This document shows positions 1-8,783 of a stretch of DNA of 34,063 nucleotides, in pieces. The position numbers and the translations under genes are program-made. Within the stretch, counting starts at the first letter, position 1; each line of letters begins with the position of its first letter. The stretch spans positions 1-34,063 of the forward strand of contig JAESPR010000010.1 in NCBI GenBank assembly GCA_016765685.1, written 5' to 3'. Origin of the DNA: Colwellia sp. (GTDB taxonomy: Bacteria; Pseudomonadota; Gammaproteobacteria; Enterobacterales; Alteromonadaceae). The notes beneath the pieces were generated by a model, which saw nothing but the letters and a program-made list of their open reading frames with translations, was not told the origin of the DNA and did no database searches.

Positions 1-744
1 ATATTTACCATCATGGTAACCGTTGATATTGTGGTTGCTAATTTATGGATGGTTTGCTTACTTTATTTTGCGGCAAATCATAAACGTATTGATGCGAAAA
101 GTGGCGCTGATACCTCAGGTATTGATAAGTTAATTGATCGAGTTGAAGCCTTCGAACGTGAACATGCAAGGCGTCCAGAATTAAAAGATTTTATGTATAT
201 TCTTGCTATTGCTTTTGGCGCAGCAGGTTTTGCGCACTTAGCGGCAGATTTTTTAGTACCATTTTTTCAAGTTAATTACCCTGAATTAGAAAAATTTAGT
301 CTACACAGTAAATTGTTTTGGATTATTGTTATTGTGACCACCGTTGGATTAGCACTGTCTTTCACCAAGGTGAGAAAATTAGAAGCGGTAGGTGCCTCAA
401 AAGTTGGCAGTAGTTTTCTTTATATACTTGTTGCCACTATCGGCTTACATATGGATATTACTCAAATTGTTGAAGCGCCGAAATACATGCTCATCGGTTT
501 AGTATGGATGGCGATTCATATTTTATTACTCTTTATTGTTGGCAAAATGATCAAAGCGCCGATATTTTATTTGGCGATAGGCAGTAAAGCTAATATTGGT
601 GGCGCGGCTTCAGCGCCAGTTATTGCGTCGGCATTTCATCCATCATTAGCGCCTGTCGGGGTGCTGTTAGCCGTATTAGGTTATGCTTTGGGTACTTATA
701 TGGCATGGATCACCGGGCAGTTGTTACGAATTGTCGGTGGTTAG
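1..744 (+). CDS. DUF819 family integral membrane protein, 3' part
   Basis: The reading frame is open from the first base, so the gene starts upstream of the window; the ATG at 13 is probably internal. About 247 residues are visible, against roughly 400 for complete family members. Several hydrophobic segments are visible, separated by a charged loop (around residues 28-60 counted from the ATG at 13). The C-terminal part carries SKANIGGAASAP followed by a glycine-rich helix, which is the conserved end of the DUF819 (YjcL-like) family of predicted inner-membrane proteins. The function of the family is not established; transport has been suggested because of the fold and multiple helices. It stands on its own ahead of kdsA with a 166-base gap and shows no clear terminator. 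The family call is firm; no substrate can be given. Confidence 0.85.
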   Translation: MFTIMVTVDIVVANLWMVCLLYFAANHKRIDAKSGADTSGIDKLIDRVEAFEREHARRPELKDFMYILAIAFGAAGFAHLAADFLVPFFQVNYPELEKFSLHSKLFWIIVIVTTVGLALSFTKVRKLEAVGASKVGSSFLYILVATIGLHMDITQIVEAPKYMLIGLVWMAIHILLLFIVGKMIKAPIFYLAIGSKANIGGAASAPVIASAFHPSLAPVGVLLAVLGYALGTYMAWITGQLLRIVGG

Positions 745-883
745 CGGGTAATGCTCATCTTGTTGCTGTATCGCCCAATTTATGTGTCAAAAGTACTCAT
801 TGATAGTCATCAACTCCGTGCTTTTTTCTTTAAATTGAATCATACAGCTTAAAGCTGAAGCATTACTTGATATTTACTATTTT

Positions 884-892
884 TGCTATATT
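884..892 (+). promoter_or_regulatory. Candidate extended -10 promoter of kdsA
   Basis: TGC followed by TATATT forms an extended -10 element 19 bases before the kdsA start. A TTGATA at 867-872 is only 14 bases away, too close for an ordinary -35, so the extended TG would have to carry recognition. Inferred from sequence only. Confidence 0.4.
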
Positions 893-901
893 GTTTTTTA
901 A

Positions 902-1753
<852 letters not shown>

Positions 1754-1786
1754 CAACTTGAGTGTTTACAAATCATAAAGTTAAAA

Positions 1787-1811
1787 AAAAAGCTGTCATC
1801 GACAGCTTTTT
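1787..1811 (+). terminator. Intrinsic terminator after kdsA
   Basis: An 11-bp perfect stem (AAAAAGCTGTC with its complement) closes a 3-nt ATC loop and ends in five T. The A-run on the left and T-run on the right let it work in both directions, fitting the convergent small gene ending at 1879. Confidence 0.85.
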
Positions 1812-1878
1812 AATACTTGTTTTCAAGTGAAATGTGCGAGCATTTTTTTGTGGTGAGTATTTTGATAAAGAATAAAAA

Positions 1879-2181
1879 TCACTCACTTATAAGTGATTCT
1901 TTAGTTAATGTTACTGCTTGCTTTGTATTTACAGTGCTTTTTTGTTTAACCATCATGGTATCAACATTATTTACATGAAAACCATCATTGATCACTAAAG
2001 TTGAAAATGATAATTTTAAGTTCTCTTTTGCTTGTTCAATTAAAGTTAACTGTTGTACTGGCTCTGCTTTTAATAATTCACCTGCTTGAGCAATTGAGTT
2101 AATACCAGAAGCAAAATAAACCATCACGAGAGAGGTAGCAGCAATAGCGAGTTTGTATGAGTATGAGTTAGTTTTTTTCAT
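1879..2181 (-). CDS. Small exported protein of unknown function
   Basis: 100 residues. The N terminus looks like a Sec signal peptide: MKK basic start, a hydrophobic run at about 11-27, and an AQA/GE cleavage site near residue 33. The mature part of about 67 residues is hydrophilic and slightly basic, contains a helical-looking LLKAEPVQQLTLIEQAKENLK stretch shortened here to LTLIEQAKENL, and has no cysteines. No family was recognised. The start is supported by AAGGA 10 bases upstream. It is monocistronic, convergent with kdsA. A real small periplasmic or secreted protein is the best reading because signal peptide and ribosome-binding site agree, but conservation could not be tested. Confidence 0.6.
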   Translation of the reverse strand: MKKTNSYSYKLAIAATSLVMVYFASGINSIAQAGELLKAEPVQQLTLIEQAKENLKLSFSTLVINDGFHVNNVDTMMVKQKSTVNTKQAVTLTKESLISE

Positions 2182-2509
2182 GATTTTATTCCTTGTTGAC
2201 CTAATAATAAATGTGTTCTGTTAATGCCAAAATAGTGGCTGAATAGATTTATTAGGACCTTTTCTCGCGCTTGTTCCTTTTAGTAAAGTATAAGCTGTGG
2301 GTTGGGAGTCACAGCTTATATCTATCTTTTCTAGAACGTTGAGATGATGTCCTTCATCTACGGTTGTTATAATACCCAAGTGAATTGAAAAATAAAAACG
2401 ACAAATAATAATGTTATTCATTAGAAAAAATAATGAATAATTGTTATGCTATGTTTTTAACTGTTTATGCAGTTAATTTTATATTTTAAAGAGAAGGGGA
2501 AGGTGTAGT
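2182..2509. other. Intergenic region with a perfect hairpin
   Basis: This 328-base region separates the small secreted gene from the LysR gene and should hold both divergent promoters. Its clearest element is an 11-bp perfect inverted repeat at 2289-2320 (see separate entry). A 66-codon frame on the minus strand (2221-2421) spans that hairpin but lacks a ribosome-binding site and resembles nothing known, so it is not called as a gene. Confidence 0.5.
2289..2320. repeat. 11-bp inverted repeat, 10-nt loop
   Basis: Arms TATAAGCTGTG (2289-2299) and CACAGCTTATA (2310-2320) are perfectly complementary around a GGTTGGGAGT loop. No T-run follows on either strand, so it is not a standard terminator. 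It could be an RNA hairpin, a protein site, or a short palindromic repeat present elsewhere in the genome. Confidence 0.7.
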
Positions 2510-3442
2510 TTGGCTGGTAGACTCCCACCATTAAACGCGTTGCGAGCATTTGAAGCTTCAGCAAGGCAGTTGAGTTTTACTCGGGCAGCGGAAGAGCTCT
2601 TTGTTACTCAAGCTGCCGTTAGTCATCAAATAAAAGCACTGGAAGAGTATTTAGGCATTAAATTGTTTATGCGAAAAAACCGTGCGTTACTGTTAACTGA
2701 AGAAGGGCAGTCTTATTTTCTTGATATCAAAGGAATCTTTAATTCGATTAATGAGGCGACTGAAAAGCTACTAGCGCGTGGGGCTAAAGGGGCCATAACA
2801 GTTAGCTCTCAAGCAAGCTTTGCCATACAGTGGTTGGTTCCTAGGCTGACTGCTTTTAATACTTTACATCCTGACATTGATGTAAGAATAAAAGCGGTAG
2901 ATCAAGCTGAAAACTCTTTAACCGAAGATGTTGATGTCGCTATTTATTATGGTCGCGGCAGTTGGCCTAATATTCATGCGGATAAATTACAAACGGAGTA
3001 TCTTATTCCGGTGTGCTCGCCGTTGCTTTTACAAGAGAGTGCTGTCAATGGTAAACCACCGTTACTATCTTTAGATGATTTACAATATCATACCTTATTG
3101 CATGATACCTCTCGCAAAGATTGGAAACGCTGGTTTAAGCAGGTTGGGGTTAAAGGAGTTAATGTTAATCATGGCCCTATCTTTAGCCATTCAGCTATGG
3201 TGGTGCAAGCAGCACTTTATGGTCAAGGGGTAGCTCTGGCGTATAATGTATTGGCTAAACCTGATATTGATGCCGGTCGTTTAATTTGCCCATTTAATGA
3301 TGTTTTAGTCAGTAAGAATGCCTACTTTGTCGTTTGTCGTGAAGCTCAAAAAGATATCGGAAAAATAGAAACTTTTAGAAACTGGTTGCTTGATATGGTG
3401 GCAGCCGAACAAGAAGAAGTAAAAGATGGGCAAATTTTATGA
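2510..3442 (+). CDS. gcvA: LysR-family transcriptional regulator, GcvA-like
   Basis: 310 residues. An N-terminal winged helix-turn-helix (about residues 5-64) contains LPPLNALRAFEAS, LSFTRAAEEL and FVTQAAVSHQIKALEEYLG, the typical GcvA-subgroup signature; the rest is the periplasmic-binding-protein-like effector domain with SSQASFAIQWLVPRL. In E. coli GcvA controls the glycine cleavage operon; the target here is inferred, as no gcv genes are in the window. The TTG start at 2510 fits the family N terminus and follows a GAGAAGGGGA purine-rich site. First gene of a four-gene overlapping operon ending in rlmM, which matches the E. coli gcvA-ygdD-rlmM order and supports orthology. The effector binding specificity cannot be read from the sequence. 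Confidence 0.85.
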   Translation: MAGRLPPLNALRAFEASARQLSFTRAAEELFVTQAAVSHQIKALEEYLGIKLFMRKNRALLLTEEGQSYFLDIKGIFNSINEATEKLLARGAKGAITVSSQASFAIQWLVPRLTAFNTLHPDIDVRIKAVDQAENSLTEDVDVAIYYGRGSWPNIHADKLQTEYLIPVCSPLLLQESAVNGKPPLLSLDDLQYHTLLHDTSRKDWKRWFKQVGVKGVNVNHGPIFSHSAMVVQAALYGQGVALAYNVLAKPDIDAGRLICPFNDVLVSKNAYFVVCREAQKDIGKIETFRNWLLDMVAAEQEEVKDGQIL

Positions 3443-4095
3443 TAACAACCATGACAAACAATGTAGGAAATCCCATTGCGCAAATCATCTTTGCTCACGG
3501 TGCAGGCGCTGATATGCAGCATGAATTTATGGCGCAAGTAACAGTTTTATTAAATAAAGTAAATATTAATGTATTAAGATTTAATTTCCCTTATATGGAT
3601 AAACGTATTGCCTTAGGTAAACGTTATCCTCCTGACAGAATGCCTAAATTGCTTGATTGTTATCAGAGTATTGTTGAGGGGGTTATCATGAACGATAAGC
3701 AAAAATCGTTGCCATTATTTATCGGTGGTAAATCTATGGGCGCTCGGGTTGCAGCAACCTTGGCCGGAAATGATGATGTTTCAAAAATAATTCAAGGCGT
3801 ATTTTGTTTAGGTTATCCGTTCCATCCGACTAAAAAGGAAGATAAACTTAGATTAGAGCCCTTACAAAACACAAAAAAACCTATTTTAATTGTTCAGGGC
3901 GAGCGTGATGCATTAGGCACTCAGGTGGAAATTAGTGATTATCAAATATCCACTTTATGCCGTTTAAACTTTTTACCTGATGGCGATCATAGTTTAAAAC
4001 CTAGAGTTAAATCTGGTTTTACTCATTTGCAGCATATGCAGAGCGCTGTTAATACTATTGCGCAATTTATTAAACAAGAGACAGCTAATGACTAG
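3439..4095 (+). CDS. Alpha/beta hydrolase (KANL3/Tex30-type)
   Basis: 218 residues, cytoplasmic, no signal peptide. An HGAGADM oxyanion-type motif lies at 20-26, the nucleophile elbow is GKSMGAR with Ser99, a QGERD segment near 152-156 supplies the likely acid, and GDHSL in the C-terminal part supplies the catalytic histidine. This pattern matches the small dienelactone-hydrolase-like family annotated as alpha/beta hydrolase or Tex30/KANL3. Substrate unknown. Its ATG overlaps the regulator stop (ATGA), indicating translational coupling, and it overlaps the following DUF423 gene by 8 bases. E. coli has no gene at this position between gcvA and ygdD, so this is a lineage-specific operon insertion. 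Confidence 0.85.
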   Translation: MITTMTNNVGNPIAQIIFAHGAGADMQHEFMAQVTVLLNKVNINVLRFNFPYMDKRIALGKRYPPDRMPKLLDCYQSIVEGVIMNDKQKSLPLFIGGKSMGARVAATLAGNDDVSKIIQGVFCLGYPFHPTKKEDKLRLEPLQNTKKPILIVQGERDALGTQVEISDYQISTLCRLNFLPDGDHSLKPRVKSGFTHLQHMQSAVNTIAQFIKQETAND

Positions 4096-4486
4096 GCATA
4101 CAATAATACGATTTTTGTTCGTTTTTGTTGGCATTAGCGGTTGCTTTTCTGTACTATTCGGCGCTTGGCTTGCCCATGGCGGGCAAGTGTTAGCGATTAA
4201 TGTACAATCAACAGTAAAAACAGCATTGCAATATCAGTTGTTTCATACCTTGGCTTTATTAGCCTCGCTGGTTTGGGCGATAACTAGTGCAGCGGTTAGA
4301 CCACCCTCAAAAATATTGTTAGCGGCTTGTATCGGCTTTTTTGTTGGTATATTACTCTTTAGTGGCAGCATTTATATTAAATCATTTTTCAGTATTGCTA
4401 TTGTGGCTAAATTGACGCCATTTGGCGGAGTATCATTGGCAATGGCGTGGTTATTATTGTCCATTGAAGGTAAAAACAACTTATGA
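4088..4486 (+). CDS. DUF423 family inner-membrane protein (YgdD-like)
   Basis: 132 residues from the ATG at 4088; an upstream in-frame ATG at 4058 would add ten residues inside the hydrolase gene and is less likely because family members begin just before the first helix. Four hydrophobic helices are visible. Family marks are GAWLAHG in the first third, QYQLFHTLALL in the second helix, and KLTPFGGVSLAMAW near the end. DUF423 proteins are small inner-membrane proteins of unknown function. Position between the regulator and rlmM matches ygdD in E. coli. It overlaps the hydrolase by 8 bases and rlmM by 4, so the four genes are almost certainly cotranscribed. Confidence 0.88.
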   Translation: MTRHTIIRFLFVFVGISGCFSVLFGAWLAHGGQVLAINVQSTVKTALQYQLFHTLALLASLVWAITSAAVRPPSKILLAACIGFFVGILLFSGSIYIKSFFSIAIVAKLTPFGGVSLAMAWLLLSIEGKNNL

Positions 4487-5562
4487 CATCTATTGTATTG
4501 TATTGTCGCCCCGGCTTTGAAAAGGAATGTGGAGCGGAAATTCAAGAAAAAGCGGCATGGAACGAAATGTACGGCTATTTAGAGTTGAAAAAAAATCAAG
4601 GTTTGGTTTTTTTTCACTTACATGATGCCGAACATGGTGAAGCGTTAATTAAAAAGTTGCCACTGAAGCGGCTTATCTTTACTCGTCAGTGGTTTGTTAC
4701 CTTAACGGACAAGCTTGAACTTCCCGACTATAATCGAGTTGAAGCGATTGTTGAAAATATAGGTGGTGACTGGCAGTACAGTGATTTACGCATGGAAATG
4801 CTTGATACCAACGACGGTAAAGCATTAAGTAAATTTTGCCGGAAATTGGCGGTGCCTCTGCGTCAAGGTTTACGCAAAGCGAACGTATTGACCAGTAAAA
4901 ATGAGACCTTTGATCCAAAACAAGGTGGTGCGGTATTGCATGCACTGTTTTTATCGGGTCAAGAAGTTATTTTAGGTTTTTCATTAGCTAATAATAGTTC
5001 ACCTCATGTTATGGGCATTCCTCGTCTTAAATTCCCAAGCCAAGCACCCAGTCGTTCCACCCTAAAACTCGATGAAGCTTTTCTATACTTTATACCTCGT
5101 GATGAATGGGATAGTCGTTTAACATCTGGTATGAACGCTGTTGATTTAGGCTCTGCGCCGGGCGGTTGGACTTATCAGTTAGTGCGTCGTGGTATGATGG
5201 TCACCGCGATTGATAATGGCCAAATGGCCGAGTCTTTAATGGAAACTGGACAAGTTAAGCACAAGATGATGGATGGTTTTAAATACCTGCCAATGAAGAA
5301 AAATGTTTATTGGTTAGTGTGCGACATGATAGAAAAACCACAGCGAGTCGCTAAATTAATGAGCGAATGGCTATTAAACGGCCATTGTAAAGAAGCAATG
5401 TTTAACTTGAAGTTGCCGATGAAAGGGCGTTACAACCAAGTTACTGAAGACTTACAAAGTATTAAAGATGCATTTAACCAGCATAAAGTTAAATACGAAT
5501 TATACGCAAAACACCTGTATTACGATCGTGAAGAAATTACTGTGCATGCAAGGTTGCTTTGA
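4483..5562 (+). CDS. rlmM: 23S rRNA C2498 2'-O-ribose methyltransferase
   Basis: 359 residues, the usual length. RlmM uses S-adenosylmethionine to methylate the 2'-OH of C2498 in 23S rRNA. The N-terminal half is a THUMP-like RNA-binding region (about 1-180), and the C-terminal half a Rossmann methyltransferase: AVDLGSAPGGWTYQL at 219-233 binds the cofactor, CDM near 280-282 gives the acidic catalytic residue, FNLKLPMKGR near 307-316 a catalytic lysine, and the ReEITVHARLL end a glutamate of the KDKE tetrad. The ATG overlaps the stop of the DUF423 gene (ATGA). Orthology is supported by both sequence and the gcvA-ygdD-rlmM order. Confidence 0.96.
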   Translation: MTSIVLYCRPGFEKECGAEIQEKAAWNEMYGYLELKKNQGLVFFHLHDAEHGEALIKKLPLKRLIFTRQWFVTLTDKLELPDYNRVEAIVENIGGDWQYSDLRMEMLDTNDGKALSKFCRKLAVPLRQGLRKANVLTSKNETFDPKQGGAVLHALFLSGQEVILGFSLANNSSPHVMGIPRLKFPSQAPSRSTLKLDEAFLYFIPRDEWDSRLTSGMNAVDLGSAPGGWTYQLVRRGMMVTAIDNGQMAESLMETGQVKHKMMDGFKYLPMKKNVYWLVCDMIEKPQRVAKLMSEWLLNGHCKEAMFNLKLPMKGRYNQVTEDLQSIKDAFNQHKVKYELYAKHLYYDREEITVHARLL

Positions 5563-5575
5563 GGTTTCGCCTCAA
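5559..5575 (+). terminator. Weak hairpin at the end of rlmM
   Basis: A 6-bp stem (TTGAGG with CCTCAA) with a TTTCG loop overlaps the rlmM stop codon. No T-run follows, so it may slow degradation of the mRNA end rather than terminate on its own. Confidence 0.35.
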
Positions 5576-5651
5576 CAGTAGTTAGAAGCTGTAAGATACC
5601 AAGTTACAAGAGTCACAAGTAGGGTGTTATTTGCGGAACTGCTTGTAAATT

Positions 5652-5932
5652 TTAACTTGTTTCTTGAAGCGACAACCTTTCTTGTAACGCTTCGATGAAG
5701 TCAGCGATGCCATGAGTACCTCCTAAATTACGGGTGGTACGATCGCCACTAGCAATCACATCAACTAACGCGGCTCTAATTTTTCGGCTTTATCGCTCAT
5801 TTCTAAATATTCTAACATTTGCAGTGCCGCTAAAATAACTGCAGTGGGGTTCGCTAAGTTTTTACCGGCAATATCAGGATCGCTACCGTGCACGGCTTCA
5901 AAAATCGCACAATCTTCACCAATGTTTGCCCC
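5652..5932 (-). pseudogene. 3' remnant of NAD-type isocitrate dehydrogenase gene
   Basis: Reading the minus strand from 5932 gives [19 protein letters not shown], then [20 protein letters not shown], the conserved C-terminal region of the isocitrate/isopropylmalate dehydrogenase family, closest in memory to short NAD-dependent isocitrate dehydrogenases of Alteromonadales. After the EKLE region the frame breaks at an A-run (T-run at 5780-5784 on the plus strand): restoring one A gives [32 protein letters not shown] and a stop at 5652-5654. Just upstream of the homology, a TAA and unrelated sequence begin, so the first roughly 240 codons are missing. No start codon or ribosome-binding site is present. 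A full copy probably exists elsewhere. Confidence 0.85.
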
Positions 5933-5949
5933 AAATTAGTGGAGAAAAG

Positions 5950-5985
5950 AAAACGTAATATGTTGGCAAAACCATACTACGTTTT
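5950..5985 (-). terminator. Terminator-like hairpin after the subtilase gene
   Basis: On the minus strand AAAACGTA pairs with TACGTTTT and the stem continues through GUAUG/CAUAU with one G-U pair, giving about 13 bp around a 10-nt loop; CTTTTCTC follows. It lies 45 bases past the subtilase stop and only 18 bases from the truncated end of the idh remnant. Confidence 0.65.
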
Positions 5986-6030
5986 TGTTCAAGCTCTATG
6001 CTCTAAATCTTATGTTCTAAATAAGATTGA

Positions 6031-8145
6031 TTAGTTGCAAATACCTAAGTTAGACCATACTTGCCAAGCACCTGAGTTTTGCTCTGGATTTTGGTTTTTA
6101 GTCCACCAATTTGCTTGATATTTATTACCATTTAATGCAACTTGTGTATCGGTTAAATATATACTAGTAGCTGACCAAGTACCTAAATTAGCACAACCTT
6201 GTGAAGCTTCAGATACGGTGATATTCGTACTAAAAGTGTCGGTTGCACTTTCCTCATCAGTAACGGTTAAACTGACTTGATAAGTACCTGTGGTGGTATA
6301 GCTATGATTAGGATTTTGTGTGCTAGCCGTATTACCATCGCCAAAAAACCAAGCATATGAAGTAATGGCAACATCATCCGTTGAGGTATTGCTAAAGCTT
6401 ACTGAAAGCCCTGAAATTGACGTATTAAAACCGGCAATAGGAGTTTGGTTTCCATTTGTGTCGCATTGACCTTCATCTCGCCATACATTAGTAAATACTG
6501 TTGGTTTAGCGCCAGTTGACCACCATATTGCTTCATATTTTCTGTTATTGTATGCGGCTTTGTCTCCTAGGCGATAAATGGTGTTCTCGTCCCATTGTGT
6601 ATAATCACTACAACTGCCTATGTTGGTATTAATATTAAGAGATGTTGATTTTTTACCACTTTGTGCGATTGTATCTTTTACGGTTAAGGTTACTTGATAA
6701 ATACCATCATTAATATAGCTATGGCTTGGGCTTTGCGCTGTTGAGCTATTACCATCGCCAAAACTCCAAAGGTAAGAGACAATGCCGTTGTCATCACTTG
6801 AACTGTCGATGAACTGCACGGTTTTACCATTAATAGTATGATTGAAATTGGCTATTGGATTTTTGTCTACATTATTATTACCGCAATTTGAGTTGGCTAA
6901 ATAATCACTAGCAAACTTAGCTTTAACAATACCATAACCATAAGATGTATCTCGTCCGGCAGCACCTTTATCCTCAGCTGTAGCATTGAGAGCATCTCTG
7001 ATTTCTTGGTTTGAGCAGTTTAAATTATTAGACCAAACCAATGCGGCAACACCAGATACATGAGGTGTTGCCATTGAGGTACCACTAATAGATTTATAAC
7101 CATTGTTATTCCATGTTGAATTGACTCCAACCCCGGGCGCTGCAATTTCTACTTGAGCATTGTATTGAGAAAATGATGCTTTAACCCCCGCACTATCAAC
7201 AGCTGCAACCGAGATCACTGAATCATAAGAAGCTGGGTAAGAACTAGTAGAATTACCGCTATTACCAGCTGCGGCAATATGCAACATGCCTCGTTGATAG
7301 CTATTATCAAATGCTTGACGTTCAGCCGTTGATGAAGCCCCACCACCTAAACTCATGCTGGTGATGTTGGCGCCAGCCGTTTCACATTGATTGATTGCTG
7401 CAACTATATCAGAGCCATAAGCCCATTGGCCTGAATCATTAAATACTTTAACAATATGCAAACCTAATTGACCTGAAGGATTTACTCCTACAACTCCTTG
7501 ATTATTGCCTCCAAGAGCCGCTATGGTTCCAGCAACGTGTGTGCCATGTCCGTTACCGTCATTATACCAATTGCCAGTGTTATTATTGCCATAACCATCA
7601 TCACCAGTGATGCCATTATTAGGTAAGTCGGGGTGACTTAAAGTGTAGCCAGTATCCATTATGCACACTTTTGTATTGCCGCTTTGTGAATCTGATAACT
7701 GCGTCGCCTGAACCATACTTATGCCATAAGGTGTCGATTCGCCATCAGTATTAGAAAGGGTAGGCGCAGATAATAAATACCTCCTTGGATCTTTTTCTAT
7801 AAAATTAACATTGGCGTCGGCCAATAGCTTTGATTTTTGTTCAGCGGTTAACTTAACAGCAATAGCATTAATATTTGATAAGGTATGAAATACTTCGGCG
7901 TTAACTTTTTCTACGGTTGCCTGCAGTAGCATTACTTTAGCTAATTGTATAGCTTTTTGTGATATAGGTTGATTGTATTTGGTGGTGACAGCGCTGTCAT
8001 TTAGGTGCACGATAAACCTTTGTGGTGAACTTAATAGATTATTATCAATTTCATTTGTTATGGGGGTAGCGTGGATACTTGCAGTGATCAAAGACAGAGC
8101 AAAAGTTGTGGCTAGTTTATATGGTTTTTTTCTATTGGTATTCAT
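6031..8145 (-). CDS. Secreted subtilisin-family serine protease with PKD and chitin-binding-type modules
   Basis: 704 residues. A signal peptide (to about Ala26) is followed by an inhibitor-I9-type propeptide (about 42-120, ending FIEKDP), then the S8 catalytic domain: Asp164 in DTG, His200 in HGTHVAGT, oxyanion Asn295 in AAAGNS, and Ser357 in GTSMATPHV, so the triad is complete. The C-terminal half is a duplicated unit: PKD domain (430-508; SFGDGNSST), carbohydrate-binding module of the CBM5/12 (ChtBD3) type (510-561; YEAIWWSTGAKP, two cysteines), second PKD (569-645; FFGDGNTAST) and second module (651-703; YQANWWTKNQNP). Likely role: extracellular digestion of protein bound to chitin or other insoluble polymers. 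AAGGATCAC precedes the ATG. It is a single gene, next to an idh remnant. Confidence 0.93.
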   Translation of the reverse strand: MNTNRKKPYKLATTFALSLITASIHATPITNEIDNNLLSSPQRFIVHLNDSAVTTKYNQPISQKAIQLAKVMLLQATVEKVNAEVFHTLSNINAIAVKLTAEQKSKLLADANVNFIEKDPRRYLLSAPTLSNTDGESTPYGISMVQATQLSDSQSGNTKVCIMDTGYTLSHPDLPNNGITGDDGYGNNNTGNWYNDGNGHGTHVAGTIAALGGNNQGVVGVNPSGQLGLHIVKVFNDSGQWAYGSDIVAAINQCETAGANITSMSLGGGASSTAERQAFDNSYQRGMLHIAAAGNSGNSTSSYPASYDSVISVAAVDSAGVKASFSQYNAQVEIAAPGVGVNSTWNNNGYKSISGTSMATPHVSGVAALVWSNNLNCSNQEIRDALNATAEDKGAAGRDTSYGYGIVKAKFASDYLANSNCGNNNVDKNPIANFNHTINGKTVQFIDSSSDDNGIVSYLWSFGDGNSSTAQSPSHSYINDGIYQVTLTVKDTIAQSGKKSTSLNINTNIGSCSDYTQWDENTIYRLGDKAAYNNRKYEAIWWSTGAKPTVFTNVWRDEGQCDTNGNQTPIAGFNTSISGLSVSFSNTSTDDVAITSYAWFFGDGNTASTQNPNHSYTTTGTYQVSLTVTDEESATDTFSTNITVSEASQGCANLGTWSATSIYLTDTQVALNGNKYQANWWTKNQNPEQNSGAWQVWSNLGICN

Positions 8146-8473
8146 TAGATGTGATCCTTATTATTTTATTTGTTTGAGGCTATATTCACGTTAATGGTAA
8201 CAACCATGTTACTAATTTATTGTCTTGTATAGATGATAATTCAGAACAATAAACTATATGCATGGTCTGAGGGGCCATATCCATATAGCGTATTATCGAT
8301 AAACTTGCGGTTCAGATCATTAGTTTTAGACATGATCTAAGTACTTACATCCTTGTAGGAAAAAGCCGCTTCTACCAAGTAAATCAAACTAGCAACACTT
8401 AAGTACAACAGAGCCTTTTAATATACCGAATACTTTTAAATAACTATCGGCACAAATATATAAGTACTTTACT

Positions 8474-8487
8474 TTGACTTATGTCAA
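8474..8487. promoter_or_regulatory. FNR/ANR-type palindrome
   Basis: TTGAC-TTAT-GTCAA is a perfect palindrome with the spacing of FNR-family sites (TTGAT-N4-ATCAA, with TTGAC/GTCAA half sites known in the ANR/DNR group). It lies about 330 bases upstream of the subtilase start, farther than usual for an activator, so regulation of that gene is only a suggestion. Confidence 0.35.
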
Positions 8488-8769
8488 GTCAGAGTAAACA
8501 CTCTAAAATAAAGTAATTCAGAAGTTTTTAAATTAAAGTGAAATTTTTTCAATGTTTTGTAATGAAAAGGTTACAATTATTTTTTGTCATAAATATTTTT
8601 TAGTATAGAGTTTGATTAGGGTAAGTTAATAAGGTTACTAAACTTTTGTGTGATTATTGTTATATTGATGTAAGTTTAAAGTTACAGGTGGTGCTAGAGT
8701 TAATGGGTATATGTTATGTTTTTTTAATCTGGGTAGGGGTTTGCTGCTGTTTGTGGTGTGTTTGTAGGT

Positions 8770-8783
8770 TGAGCTTTAGCTCA
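8770..8783. repeat. REP-like hairpin
   Basis: TGAGCT-TT-AGCTCA preceded by TGTAGGT resembles the GTAGGT...GGGCTTTAGCCC class of repetitive extragenic palindromes found in many gammaproteobacteria. Only one copy is in this window, so repetitiveness is not shown. Confidence 0.35.

Noticed and set aside
2221-2421. 66-codon minus-strand frame upstream of the LysR gene
   Set aside because: No ribosome-binding site, no recognisable family, and it spans a perfect hairpin; more likely non-coding regulatory or repeat DNA.
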